The notes: generated from the letters alone by a model not told the origin. A stretch of DNA of 64,000 nucleotides from Protula sp. h YS-2021 (GCA_949752745.1 OX457031.1:38537502-38601501), one strand, 5' to 3'. Shown: positions 1-12,160, counted from the stretch's first letter. Program-made: numbers and translations.

Positions 1-1013
1 TATCACATAGGATTTGTGAAACGTGTATGTATATATTTTTTTCACTTTGTCTCTTAATACCTTAATACAAAAGTCACAGGCTAATTTGTTTGTCTCAAAT
101 GGTCTTGACTTCATAAAATCATCCATTTAAAGAAAAAAAACATGCTTTCAATGTTTATGTGCTTATATATAAAATTACTCTAAACTTAAATGTTGATAAT
201 TTAACATATATTTAAAAACACAAGCCAGAAACAGACAATTAAAGCTGTTGACATGTCCGACAAGTGCCTTCCATTACTCACTGGGTTTGCTCGACCTGCC
301 ACTGAATCCAGACACACGCATCCATTACATTCTTAATTGGCAATGTTTTGAAAAGGTAAAAATCGCAACGCGATGAATGTTCATATTCGAGTTTTTGACA
401 CCGTTTTCCCCAATGTAAGACATCTGGGTGGAGGAGAGAACTTAAAGTGTTGTTTTTTGTGCACTTGTCAAAAAAGACGGTGGCTTTTTTATTTAGCCTA
501 ATTGTTTTTTATACACTACATGTGAAGGTGTTATTTGATAGGAGATATCCGTGTTTATTACTTCATGCAGTTTTTTTACAGTTACTGTAAAAATCGGTCC
601 TTGGTAAATTTTAAGACGGTTTTGAATTTTGCCGTTACCACTTTTTTCATTAAGTCCATTCTATTCGGAAGGCCCTTTTTTTGTTCTGCGTCATTGAAAG
701 TACGTAAAATTAGGACTGAAGCAGCAAACAATCAAAGTTAGCAGCAGAGTTTTATACTTTCATTGCTCTTTTTATATCCGGTTGCATTTGGTTCCATTTA
801 AACATTAAAAATGTTGCTTTGATATTTTCTCATGCCCCCAATTATCCATTGAAGTTTAGGTTAATTGTGTTCACATATTTCACTGCAACCACCAAGATAT
901 TATACAAATGGTAAAAACAGTTACGGAAAGTTTGACTCCGTTAAAACAACCAGGTATCGTGAATGCTAAAAGTATCATAAACGCACGCAAAGTACAGCAG
1001 AAGTACGGTATGG

Positions 1014-1772
1014 AACCACCCCGCACAAATAGGACCACTTTTCAATAGTCTTGGTGCCCTCCATAATAAAGAATCATGCAAATAGGACCACCCAAGAGAT
1101 CGAAACACCTTAGGGGAGACCGTTGCTGATTAGGGCAAAAAAGTTGCACTTTGTACATTTTATGGTGCAAGTAAAAATCTGGCAGGTTATATACAGAATC
1201 AGGGGCCAACTGAGAACCGGAATTGATATCAAAGTTGAGATGTTGAGCCTATATTAATGCAATTGATATATAAAACAACCTATTGTAATTACCGCAGGGA
1301 TTCAGAACCAGAGATGTTGATGCAGTTAGTGCTTTAATCGGCATATTGCAATTATAGTTTTGATCTAAAGGCAGAGTTGAAATCCAAAGATGAGATCAAA
1401 AGTGGGAGTTACAGGCGCAATTCAAATTTAGTATGATCAATTGCACTTATTTCGCAACGGATCTTCGTAATCAAAAGGCGATTCAGGTGCTATCAAACGA
1501 CTTCTTGTTTCTTTTTAGTATGCACCCCCATTCTATTTGAGATCACGCGGCATTGTTTGCTTTGAGAATTGCCTGATCCCCCAACTGGCATGCAAGTGTC
1601 ATGTTTGTACACAACTCAAGTCAGCCTCAATAGGGAAGTAAAAACGGTCTAGTTTGTGGTCTTTGGTCCTACTTACGGGGTGATCTTATTTGCGGGGCAT
1701 GGTTATAATAGTAGTGAATAGATGAAATTCGGTTCTGGCGAAAAGTGATCGTATTTGCGAGGTGGTCGTATC
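1014..1772. mobile_element. Non-autonomous element with ~28-bp terminal inverted repeats
   Basis: The left end reads ACCACCCCGCACAAATAGG followed by ACCACTTTTC. The right end, reverse-complemented, reads ACCACCTCGCAAATACGATC followed by ACTTTTC. Aligned by eye, about 24 of 29 positions match. Related shorter motifs recur just inside each end (near 1078-1095 and 1663-1700), so the termini are themselves repetitive. The interior has no ORF and many degenerate TTGATAT/TTGAGAT motifs. This looks like a MITE or foldback-type element; no transposase is present. I could not define a target-site duplication. Confidence 0.6.
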
Positions 1773-4700
1773 CCGGGGTTCTAGTTTACACTGTTTTAAG
1801 ACTTACAAAAATACATATAAATACATACAAAAACTGATTTCTGTAGGTGCGTTGATGATGTTAAAAGGTATAGATTTGACTTTTTGTCACCAAATATGAA
1901 TAGTGCCATTAACAATAGCGCAAAACATTGTTCCTGAGAAAATAGCGTTTCATTAATTCGTAAGTTTAGGATGGCCAGTAAAGTAACCGTTCAGCGTAGT
2001 ATTTTAGACGTTCCTAAAGGCCTTTTCGGTGGCATGTTTCACATTAATAAATAACCATTTAGTAGACGTTGTAATTTTATTGTACTTCTTACTCAGTTCC
2101 TTGAGCTCCGTGTCTTTCCGAATGATTTTTTGGACTGTTTGAAATTCTTAGTGCAGAAGCAGCGGTGTTACGCTTCTCTATTTTGAAACGATTCTCTTTC
2201 TCTGACCAAGTTAAAGAAAATAGGGAAAAGATAGAATGCAGAGTAGTATGTTATGGGAAATTCCCAACCGTCAATGGCAAAAACAATACCTACTTTTTTT
2301 ATTTTTCTTGAAAACCAAGACATTGTACGTCCACATCAATTACTCACATATTTACACAAAAAAACCCTTTCAGCAACCTTTCGCAGACACACAGTTTACA
2401 CATCGCTAGGTGTCGCAGCACCCACACAATAATGCAATTATTTTAACAAATGTCTATAAATCCACTCGCATCTATGATGTAGTCAATATTTGGAAGAAAA
2501 AAAATGTCATAGGGGTTTTTGAGACGTACGTGTGGTTTGACCGATGTAGGTATATTAACGAGATAAGAAACCTAATTGAAATTACTTGAAATTACCAAAA
2601 AAAAAGCCAAAACATAAAAGGTTTTAAAACTTAATGTACGGATTCCGAAACGATATTATAAAGCCGATTGGTAATGTTTGACAATTTACCTGCCTGTCAT
2701 TTGAAAGCAGGCCTGCAAGCTAAGTCACAAACGTCATACGAACCTTCCGACGGAAGCAAGTTGAGACAGGTGGTAAAGACATAATATCTACCTTGGATGG
2801 GAATTTTCAAAACGAATATGTCAAATCATTGCTTTGACTTGATTCATCTTAAAGTTTAATTAAAATTAATTAACGTTACAATAGTTTTTATTCTCAATCT
2901 TTTTTAAACTTTGAAATCGAAGCTTTAAAAACAAAACACAGTTTGAGAAAAAATTAAACTTTGGGAAACTACAAAACACTGTCTCTTCTTGCAAGCAAGT
3001 CTGATTAATTTTAAATCTCAATAACTAGTTACTTAATAAAGGGCTGATTATGGTTTGTGCTAGAAATAAGTTAGACGCAACCTTATCTTGAAGTAACATG
3101 TTGATACAAAAACAAACAATTGTTCGTGATGCAATCTCAGTCAGTTTATGCTTCCTCTCTTCTACTGAAGGTGTTCGCAAAACTGGACCAACATAATCTC
3201 CAATGTGTTTTAGATATCAAGTGAACAATGAACTCCTTGTAAAGTTCACTGTGTTAATAGTAAAAGAATGTTGCAGGTGTATCTCAAAAGAAAAGAAAAT
3301 TCAAGTGCAGAAAAGCAAAGATAGAATTTGGAGAAAAGTAATTCTAGTTTATGCTTAGTTCTACTTTCTGGATTTTTCATGAATTTACCGCCTGCGTTTA
3401 AACATTTCCGAATATTTGCACATTGAAAGTAGGTTTATGAACAAATACTTGCTGAAAGTTAAATGGAACTTTTTCATGACTCAATAATTTCTGTTAATTA
3501 TTGTGCTAACGCACTTATAGGTGCCATAAATTGTACCATTAATACTAGTGAGCTGTTAAGAATATATCCAGGAAAAGAAGCTTGTCAGACTGGTCTAAGA
3601 CAGTGAAACGGGTTCATTTCTTTATGTCTACTTATGTTTGTACATACATTGACCCCCTTTAGTAATACTTCTAAACATTTGTGCATATTTAATCGATGCA
3701 TTAATACTGACTTAATAACAATTTTTTAAAAAATCTGAATAATTTTCTGAAAATTTCAATATCAAAATTGACTTTACTTTGGGGACCACAATTTTAAAAT
3801 TAGTGCATTTATTTCCTACTGTTTGATTAATAGCGGATCAACTTTAATGCTTGGACACATTTTCAGGTGTAAGCTTTGTAACCCATGGCATTATATGTGA
3901 CAGAAAATAAGAACATAAAGTGGTGCATATTTGCTTTAGTTCCATGGTGGCAATTTTATGCCAGATTTGATATCTTATTCTTTTGCACCCTGCCACCAAA
4001 GCTGCTGATCTATAAGACTTTTTTATTTAACACTGGGAGTTTCCTTCGTGCCTGCAGAAGTATTTAGGGAAGTTTTAAAAATGTGTATAATGATGTCCAG
4101 ATTGAGTGTAAGAATTAGATGTATGTTATCTCCATTTTCTGTTCTCTGTCAAATTACACTGAACCATCGTAATATTAATTTTGTGGAAACTACCATAATG
4201 TTGTTCAAAATTTGTCTTTATTCAGAACGATATTGCGTGAACTGATGTGAAGCATTCCCACATTTAACACTGCATTCCATGTTACATATGCAGCAATGTT
4301 TTGGGTGGTTTCAGATCTGTAACTTAGAAACACTTTGGATAAATTGAGTTGATTTTTAGGTGAACATGATTTCTCTGTGAGCCCATTTGACTGCCACAGT
4401 CGGCCCTGTAGTGTAATGCTTCATGTAACATATTCAGTTTTGAATTGGTCAAAAAATGTTTGGACATGAAGTTGTGTGTTTTGGCAATTTTGTCTTCTAG
4501 CTTTATTCCCACTTGCCAGCTTCGTTTGCAACTGGATATAAGATTGTAGTTTTTCTGGAATTCTCTGCCTTTTTTCGTTTTTTCTTCTCTTTTTTTCCAT
4601 TTGGGTGGTTTCCAGAAAACTCCTCAATTTTTGACAGACGGAGATAAAATGTGGTACATATGTATGGAGTGACAAGGTTCTGGTGAATTTGCAATTTTTG

Positions 4701-4849
4701 TACCTCAAAGGTCAAGTGCAAATTGAGATCACAGTTAATTTTTCCATGAAACGGTTGCGAAAAAACTTTTCCTAGAGTTTGAGTCAGTGGAGTTTTAGAT
4801 TTGGTACACTTACAGACAATCATAAGGTCTTGGTGAAATCGCAAATATT

Positions 4850-5545
4850 TTTTACCTTGACCTCAAAGGTCAAGGTCAAAGTGAGGCAAGAGATCACAAA
4901 AAGTAGCCATAAAAGTGCCTAAATCCAAGTTTGAACATGTAAACCGTACTCAGTAGGGGATAACCTTCCATTCTGAATCTTGAACTTGGCGGTCCAGGTC
5001 AAAGGTCACGTGACCTCGTGTGCCGTTAGCAATAGGCAGACTTATCTCGGTTAGATGCTTTGGGCCTTTACAACATTACATCAGAGGTACCTCGGTGACC
5101 TTGATCTTCTGGGTCACGGTCAAGGTCAGAAATTAGAAGTTGACTATTATCTCAAAAATGCTTAGAGACAGAGCGATTCTGAGCTCACAATCAAGGTCGA
5201 AAACCGGAAATTGACTATTGTCTCGAAAACGGCTAGAAATAGAGCGATTTTGCGCTTATTTTCAACCCTTTAGGCCTAAGCAACGTTACATAAGAAGTAT
5301 CTCGGTGACCTTTATCTTCTGGGTCGCGGTCAAGGTTTAAACCGGAAGTTGACTATTATTTTCAGCTCATTTTTAACCCTTTGGGCCTATATAATAGGTG
5401 ACCTTGACCTTTTTGGTCGGGCGGGGTCAAAAACAGGAAGTTGACTATAGTCTCGAAAACGATCAGAGATAGAGAGATTTGGAGTTTATTTTGAACCGGT
5501 TGAGCCAAAGATACAGAAGGGGTACTGCGTGACTTCCAGCTTTTT
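4850..5545. repeat. Degenerate tandem repeats rich in AGGTCA/TGACCT
   Basis: Blocks such as CTCGGTGACCTT...GGTCACGGTCAAGG recur at about 5090, 5300 and 5395. They alternate with a second recurring block (GGAAGTTGACTATT...CTCGAAAACG...AGAGCGATTTTG...TTTTCAACCCTTTGGGCC). The spacing is irregular, roughly 100-200 bp. A tandem of AGGTCA half-sites is also obvious around 4860-4885. Such AGGTCA-rich dispersed repeats are, as far as I recall, common in bivalve genomes. The half-site is also the nuclear-receptor core motif, but I infer no regulatory function. Confidence 0.65.
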
Positions 5546-6432
5546 GGTCAAAATTTCATACAAATATTTTCTTAAGTGGTTTCTGCAAGTGGGTTAATTC
5601 CGCTATGTAGGCGAATTCTGGTAAGTTTAATTGGCGTTTGTAGTATCTATGCCAAAGATGTCAAAGCACGATGTCAAAGCTAATCACGGATATTTATCAT
5701 GCATGTACGGCTTCATATGGCTAGTACATGAACAAATTGCCTACGTATCTTTACCTTGCTTTGATTTATAGTACTCTTTGTACTCTATGTAACTTGTACT
5801 CAAGTTATGTGGCACCCCGCCCTTCATTTTTATACCATTGAAGATTTAATTGATTTGTAATAAAGATATGTGCCAGAATCGCTTTAAGTGGGGTGCAATA
5901 TTAATATGAACAAGGATTCATGCTTTTTTGCCAAACTAGAATTTTTGCTTATGCTTAATTGTATAGAATTTTAAGTGCGCTTTTGTTTAATGATAACGAA
6001 TTAGTTCGTGTCACTCCTACAATTTTATCTTTATTTCATCATTGCCGCATTGTGTGATTTGGGTGGTGTATCTGGACCAACGCCTCTAAATTTATCTTCA
6101 TGCTTGACATTGGCACGTTTTCGTGTATCATTTCCTTCTTTCACAGAAATTGAATTGCAGTTTATCTATCGTTCAGATGCAATGCATTCTGCTTGGTTGA
6201 ATTACGCACCAAAAATACACAAAGTAGCTAAAAGGGGGCTGATGTAAAAGAGAAACACTAATATTATTTACATGTTTTGAATGTTCACATTAGATCTATG
6301 TTTTGTAACCTTCAACGTTCTTCCTATAGGTTTCTGTTTAACCTTACTAAATTTATGTCAGTTATTTTCAACACTACATGTATGTTAAAAGGAAAGTGTT
6401 TTAAGTCTAACAATTCAATACTTACTTTTCAG

Positions 6433-6848
6433 CCCCTATGCTTGACTACATCAAAGAAAGAGGATCATCAGATTTAATAGAGTCCAACCTGATATACTTT
6501 GGACTTGGAGACGACGTAGTTAGTTCCACAATGAACAAAGCACACTTGTCCGTTTACATCAAGAAAAAAGAGGAATCGAGTGACGCTACAACTATGCTCC
6601 GAATATACAAACTCATCAACGATTCTAACGGCAACATTGTTAAGTCCAGAAATCCGGAAATACGAGAACGCATTTTTCTCAACGAAGCAGGCACCGGAAG
6701 GTGGTACAGTTACCGCTTTAAGAGCATAGCTGAAGACTGGAAGCGAAGACCGTCGGAAAACATCGGATTGTACATATTCTGTAATGACTGGGAAGGGAAT
6801 AACTTGGTTCTGATGCACGCAGAAGATGCCACAGAAGACAAAAGCAGA
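6433..6848 (+). CDS. Myostatin/GDF8-GDF11-like propeptide exon (internal exon, shared)
   Basis: This internal exon encodes most of the latency-associated propeptide of a secreted TGF-beta superfamily ligand. It runs from the acceptor ACTTTTCAG (6424-6432) to a donor GTAAGT at 6849. It carries two nucleotides of a split codon and then 138 codons. The propeptide signature is clear: MNKAHLSVYIKKKEES, then MLRIYKLI, then EAGTGRWYSYRFKSIAEDW, which matches the vertebrate myostatin pattern of VKAQLWIY, ILRLI and GTGIWQSIDVKTVLQNW. The intron phases (phase 1 before, phase 0 after) and the size (416 nt, against 374 nt recalled for mammals) fit exon 2 of three-exon myostatin genes. In the family the propeptide folds with the mature dimer and keeps it latent after secretion. 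It is the only propeptide exon I find, although five ligand exons lie downstream. The first exon is not in the window. Orthology to GDF8 as opposed to GDF11 cannot be decided. Confidence 0.9.
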
Positions 6849-7189
6849 GTAAGTATATTTAATACACGATCTTAACTCAGCGATAAATTAAGCAAGAATA
6901 AGCATTCTCGCGATGCTACGTTTCGTTTATTTTTTCATGAATGATGGGTTCTATCAACTCTCGATATGTTTTCTTAATACCCCCTTGTAATGGAATTGCA
7001 TACATGGTAATCAAATTGCCACATCATGTCATATAAAATTAAGTCGTATTGTCAATATAACTTTTTTTTCTAATGGATCACTGATTGGAATGCTTTCGTG
7101 GTACATTTTTCACATGTCATATTCAACTATCTTCCCAAGACATTTAACCAAAAAATGAAGAATTTTCTTATTGGCTACAAGGTAATCAT

Positions 7190-7640
7190 ATGACAGGATG
7201 GTCTTCATGTGTGTCATATGATCAATGATCATGTGGCTGTCGTGACTTCCTTAGAACAAATGTTCTCTCTAGCATCACTTCATGTTTTGCATGCTGCAAC
7301 CGCGCGTATGCTACATCATTTGAAAAAATATGGTCAATAAAGTGACTACGCAGAACACATGAAAACTAATCATGTAGTTTATAGAACGTCACCGTGTGTG
7401 GTCGATGAAAGAAATAATTTTGCTTCATGAACACTAATAAGGCGTTTCATCAAACGCACCCGTGTGGTTCAGGAAAAGTAATCAAGGGTTGGAGAAAAAA
7501 AAACATGTGGTGTTCGTATAATAAAACAAGTGTCGGGAATGAAAAAGTGATACTTTCATTCAGAACAAAATAATCTGGTTGATGAAAACAATTTAGTGGA
7601 TCATGAAAAGTAATCATTTGGTTCATGACATTTTGAGGAC
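7190..7640. repeat. Degenerate ATCATGTGGTT / CATGAAAAGTAATCA repeats
   Basis: Short related motifs recur at irregular spacing: ATGATCATGTGGCTG near 7225, ACACATGAAAACTAATCATG near 7355, TTCAGGAAAAGTAATCAAGG near 7470 and GATCATGAAAAGTAATCATT near 7600. The region is AT-rich and has no coding sense. It looks like a decayed tandem or dispersed repeat within the intron. Confidence 0.4.
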
Positions 7641-8762
7641 AATAAATTGAAACCATTTTCTTAAAAAATAACAAATGATAGTTGGTACTCTTTAATTTTT
7701 TGTTCAGAATGAAAGAGGCTTAGAAAATACTAAGCAGCAATGTAATTTCAAAGTATTGGGATAAAGTACTTGAAATAACACAAAACTGCTACACGTTCTT
7801 GGTGAAACACATTCTGGATATTTACTTTCTAGAGCAGAAAGGCATTGGTATGGAAGGGGTTTAATTCCACCTCCATTTGTTTAAAACTAGGCCTTTCCAT
7901 TTTAGTTGTTTAGAGCTGAGAGCTTTCTCTCAAAGCACATTCTTCTTGAGGCAAATAAACACAATTAATTCTGCCTTAATTAAGTAAAAACTTTTGTCAA
8001 TAATCACTGGCAGGAGGATAAAATATCCTGGCTTTTAGGGGGTTTTCAAAGAAGCAGATTTATTGCACACATGCAAAGATGATTATATATTAATTATAAA
8101 ATAGGGTCAAGTATCGTTGATGACAATTTGTTTTGTGGCCGTATATTAGTAACATTATCAGATGCCCGTCTCATAGTGACAAAGTGTGTTACGAAATGAC
8201 TTTGAGCAGAGTGATATTCAATTAAAACTGGTATCAACGACATTTATTCGAAATTTATAATTAAATGACTTTGTTACTCGCCTTTAAAAAAGAGAAAGAA
8301 TGACATAATGTAAGAATTATTGATGTTTATGTATTCCTCACAATTGTCATATTGATGACTTTTGAAGGACACTTAAGCAATTGCAGTTTCAGAAACAACA
8401 TTAATTAAATAACTTCCTTCTTGTTGTTGTTTGATGGCTTAGCCTCTGAAGAGTTCATTGAATCAATGGTGTGGTTTCAGCACTCTGTAGTTATTGTATA
8501 TGCCAATTGCAATTCCATAATTATTATAACTGCATTGCTTATCAATACCATCTTCCACAATTGATGATTTTGTAATCCACGATTCAGTTGCCGGTCCGGT
8601 AGATGCCATTCAGTGCCAAAGCAAATAAATAATTCAGTAATCAGCGCTCAACGCTCAAAAAAACAAAAGATATGAGCGCTAAACTCTTGGTCTTTGTGGT
8701 TAGAAATCAAACAACCTGTCATACAAATTCTTAGTTTCAACAAAATGTCGCGATACCAGTTT

Positions 8763-8837
8763 CGATTAAATGTCGCTCGACTAAAACTAGCTCGGGTAAA
8801 TATTGCTCGTCTAAACATTTTTCGGCTAAACGTGGGG
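8763..8837. repeat. 15-bp minisatellite, five units
   Basis: Five successive 15-mers begin with CG and follow the pattern CGNNTAAANNTNGCT: CGATTAAATGTCGCT, CGACTAAAACTAGCT, CGGGTAAATATTGCT, CGTCTAAACATTTTT, CGGCTAAACGTGGGG. Because 15 is a multiple of three, both strands are open here and spell 5-residue repeats. No splice sites or wider coding signal support a gene. Confidence 0.75.
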
Positions 8838-10360
8838 ATATCATGTTTACGTGACCAACATGTTGCACTAGTTCGCGGCTCCATTTGGTATGCCTTATAC
8901 TTTTTCACGCCACCACGTACAACCTGGGTAGAAAATCAGAAGTTACTGCACTCAGCTTGTGATGCCACATTGTAGAGTGCGGCTGGCTCACCTGTACCAG
9001 CTCTTTTAACCCAAAATCACTTGTACTTTGTTATTCAAACATACACATATAATACTTGATTATTTTTAGACGTATTGTGCATTTAATTGCTCTCACCAGA
9101 TTGTAAAATGGAAATTTGAGTTTGTGAATAGATAAAGAGACTGTGTTAACAGTGTTTGGTGTCAGTGTTCTCACACCGAACGTTCCTTCTGGAAAATGCT
9201 ACGTGCAATGAATCACGATGTGAGAATATTGTTAAATTAAAACACTTTTTGTTCACAAGCTAAAGCATATGCGTTGCGTCAATAGAACTCTGAATTATTC
9301 AGTGAAAACGTCTAAAATTTGATTATATTTTTATTACGGTTATTACCAAACGAAGCGACACCTCATGATAAGGTTATAAACCATGTATTTATTTTGAAAG
9401 TCTTCTGGTGGTGACGAAAAATGGAGAGATTTTAGAAATTTACCCCATACTCACCGTAATCACCTTCGTACAGTCGTTTCATGTACAAATTGAAACAAGA
9501 CATGCCTATTCTACTTTCTTTTCCAGTCCAGAATATAATTGTTTTTGCGACAACTCTGTTAATATTTTCGTGTCTGTAAAGTAACACCTATATGAACACC
9601 TATTTCTGCGTTTGTGTTTTATTTGAGAAGTTGTCCATGCAGAACCAGTTATTATTAGTCAGAGCTAGTTATATTAAACAGTTAGCTATAAGATTCACTA
9701 TAGCAAGATTGCTTTTCTCCAGTTTAAACAGAAATGACATATTGATAAATGATATGACGATATGCTTACCAGCTCAATGATAGTTCAATGCTTACCAGCA
9801 CATTCTTGTTAACAAGACAATGCTGTTAGAACGCCAAGTTAGACACCTTAATGTACCTCTACGAAGTTGAACGCAATGTTTCAATATGTCAGTTAGGGCA
9901 TCGATAAACAACCCCTTTTTAAAAGGCGTAATTGATTGAGAGACTGAAATTTGAGATTCAATATTGCCGCATATTTAGATTTGCAAAAAATAAGTGGAGG
10001 AGCCGTCCTGAACTGTTTTTACTTTTTACTGACGCATTGCATCGGGCTTACCAAAAAGCTTTGCATGAAAATGTTTGCATGGCAATCGCAGCCATATGCT
10101 TTAGCTTCAAGCAAAAATGTTAATCAGTGTTTGTGATTAAGAAATCCTTAATATGCCTCTTCATTGATGTATCGAAATGTACATTTGGGATCTATCATAA
10201 ACAAAAATCGCTTCAAACGTTTAGTTTTAAGTATGAACTTCACTGATAGCTTAAGGTCTGGGTGGTAAGTGACTTCGAAATTTCATTCTAAGGATTTCTT
10301 AATTTCGATCGCATGCTCGTCTACCGCCAGGCGGCTGACCACCTGTTTATTGGCTTTCAG

Positions 10361-10750
10361 ATGCCTTTGCTTCGTCTTGACCTGAGCGAAAGGAACACTC
10401 GAAGAAAGCGTCGCCAGTCTCAACAGATGGACTGTCTGGAAGGGTCTAGTGAATCCCGTTGTTGCAGATACCCACTCACCGTGGATTTTGATGAGTTTGG
10501 TTGGGATTGGATCATACAGCCCCGGCAGTACCCTGCCTTTTATTGTGCAGGAGAATGTCCGTTTACGTTTTACCCTGGATCTGCGCACAGTCACGTGGTT
10601 TTACTTCAGAAAGATTCGACAATGAGTGGTGGACCCTGTTGCACGCCCGTAAAAATGTCCCTCATATCAATGGTTTACTACCAAGATGATGGGACAATCA
10701 CTTCTAAAAATCTAGAAGATATGGTTGTGGACAAGTGTGGCTGTAACTAA
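10361..10750 (+). CDS. Ligand exon A: myostatin/GDF11-like mature domain (terminal exon)
   Basis: This terminal exon has 129 codons plus a TAA stop and starts in phase 0 after the acceptor TTGGCTTTCAG. Residues 1-13 are the propeptide tail (PLLRLDL, matching PFLEVKV of vertebrate myostatin). RRKR at 14-17 is the furin-type cleavage site. The mature domain is about 112 residues, against 109 in mammalian myostatin. All nine cysteines of the myostatin/activin/TGF-beta pattern are present: DC, RCC, YCAGEC, GGPCC and KCGC. The finger-1 motif FGWDWI has the paired tryptophans that contribute to receptor and propeptide contacts in the family. It is the closest of the five exons to canonical myostatin and nearest to the propeptide exon, so it is probably the ancestral terminal exon. 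Spliced to 6433-6848 it would give a complete C-terminal two-thirds of a ligand precursor. A candidate ATTAAA poly(A) signal follows at 10834. Confidence 0.92.
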   Translation: MPLLRLDLSERNTRRKRRQSQQMDCLEGSSESRCCRYPLTVDFDEFGWDWIIQPRQYPAFYCAGECPFTFYPGSAHSHVVLLQKDSTMSGGPCCTPVKMSLISMVYYQDDGTITSKNLEDMVVDKCGCN

Positions 10751-10833
10751 CTTACCATATATGGCCAAAAAATCTAATATCAACGATATTCGTCATCCCT
10801 TATTGATAACACGAAGTTGCTGCTATAAGAAAC

Positions 10834-10839
10834 ATTAAA
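10834..10839 (+). terminator. Candidate poly(A) signal (ATTAAA) for exon A
   Basis: ATTAAA lies 84 nt after the stop codon of ligand exon A. It is the common variant hexamer, but in AT-rich DNA it also occurs often by chance. It would let exon A serve as a true 3'-terminal exon. Confidence 0.35.
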
Positions 10840-11889
10840 TATTACCTTCGCTTGAGATACTTTTCGATTTCAAACCCTTAACTATATATACAGTTAGTAA
10901 AAGGGAAATATAAATAGCGTAATGATCGCTTTCAAACTGTGTATATGCAAAAATTGCATTGTATGGCTATTTGCGTGAGGATATTCGACGGATGTTTAAG
11001 CTTAATCTGTCTGTCTTTTTTAAATGTTCTAGCAACAAACGGTATTTATTAACACAAAATTTGGGATTGAACTAACCTCATAGGCATCACTTGCTTAAAT
11101 ATCTGTTTGCTTGTTTTTGTTATTTATTTGACAGAAATGCATTGCTCAGTGAACAGAATTCTCAGTCAACAGAATGTTTCGTTAAACTTAAAAAATATCT
11201 CGAAAAAAAGACCGCGTAATTTTGTGCTTTTTGTTTGTTGAAAGTAGAATGGAATTTTATCCGGCTCGAAAGTAGCGGGTTATGATGAAAGACTCTTCTC
11301 TTGCAAACGGTGCGTTATGGGAGTATTATCTATTGGAAATGTTTCCATGGGAGCATTGTGTGTTGTTCTGCGTTCAGTTCTCATTAAGCTGTAAAGACAC
11401 TGTATACACTGTTTTTGGTATAGAAAAATGAAGCGGCCCTTGAATATTGCTAAATCTCGTGGCATTGGCCATATTTCAAACAATTGCATTGCTTCAATTG
11501 GTGCTTGTATTAAAGAAAAGTATTCATCAGTGTGAAAAGTTTGATGCGAAAGGGTCGAACCAGTGGTTTGTAGTTAGAGATATTTTACATTGTGTTCATG
11601 AACTGGCAACTTCAACTCCATAATGAAACATCTAGTCGTGCTTTTAAAATTAAATTTGTTCAAGGACAATCCATACCTCATCTATCTAAGATATAAATGG
11701 TGAGGGAACCCTCTTGTAATTCAGTATGAAAAATGAGATAAATCGCTGCAGCTCTATGATTTCCTACGAAACAAATATCACGTGACCCTTTACTTGGAAA
11801 ATTTCGATCAAAGTTACGATTACTTAAATTACTCGTTATGCAACTGTGTATGATAGTTGTAGTCCGGAACTGAGACCAATATAGCTAAA

Positions 11890-12160
11890 TCACCAACAGT
11901 TCAAGTGATAACACAGGTCACTCGACCTTTGACCTCAAAAGTGTAAAGTTTAGATAACAACATTGCTTTTAAGTAGCTTCTTAGAGAAGATACGGTTCAT
12001 ACGCTTCATTTGTAGCTGCTTCCGAAATAACACAGGTTACGCGATCTTGATCTTGAAGATCTAGGTCAAAGTTCAGGTAGCAAATACTGTAAGAATTTTT
12101 TAGAGATAATAGAGGTTATGTAATTCCTGACCTTGAAAATCTAGTAAAAATTCTGGTCAT
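11890..12160. repeat. AGGTCA/GACCTTTGACCT-type repeat patch
   Basis: Motifs such as CACAGGTCACTCGACCTTTG, GATCTTGATCTTGAAGATCT and GGTCAAAGTTCAGG recur within 270 bp. They resemble the larger AGGTCA-rich block at 4850-5545. This is probably a degenerate copy of the same dispersed repeat class. Confidence 0.45.

Larger units (their letters stand above)
1..6432. other. Upstream non-coding region (probably intron 1)
   Basis: I see no coding exon here that I can support. The propeptide exon at 6433 begins in the middle of a codon, so an exon carrying the start codon, signal peptide and N-terminal propeptide must lie upstream. None of the open frames in these 6.4 kb looks like a signal peptide followed by a TGF-beta propeptide, so exon 1 is probably outside the window. 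The stretch holds a TIR element (1014-1772), an AGGTCA-rich repeat block (4850-5545) and otherwise AT-rich sequence in which I recognise nothing. Confidence 0.6.
6849..10360 (+). other. Intron between propeptide exon and ligand exon A
   Basis: It starts with a strong donor (GTAAGTAT) and ends with a CTTTCAG acceptor. The only internal structures I can name are a loosely repeated ATCATGTGGTT/CATGAAAAGTAATCA pattern (about 7190-7640), a CpG-containing site at 7293-7312 and a 15-bp minisatellite (8763-8837). No coding exon is recognised inside. If downstream ligand exons are used instead of A, this intron extends to the chosen acceptor, up to about 45 kb. Confidence 0.75.

Noticed and set aside
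4421..4844. Two overlapping Lys/Arg-rich minus-strand frames
   Set aside because: They overlap each other, are driven by a T-rich tract on the plus strand, and have no family signature.
6008..6247. Hydrophobic N-terminus that looks like a signal peptide just upstream of the propeptide exon, considered as exon 1
   Set aside because: The frame starts at GTG with a stop two codons before, and it has no propeptide motifs and no donor in the right phase that I can support.
6474..6818. 114-codon minus-strand frame
   Set aside because: It is the antisense shadow of the propeptide exon.
10283..10594. 103-codon minus-strand frame opposite exon A
   Set aside because: It is the antisense shadow of a clear ligand exon.
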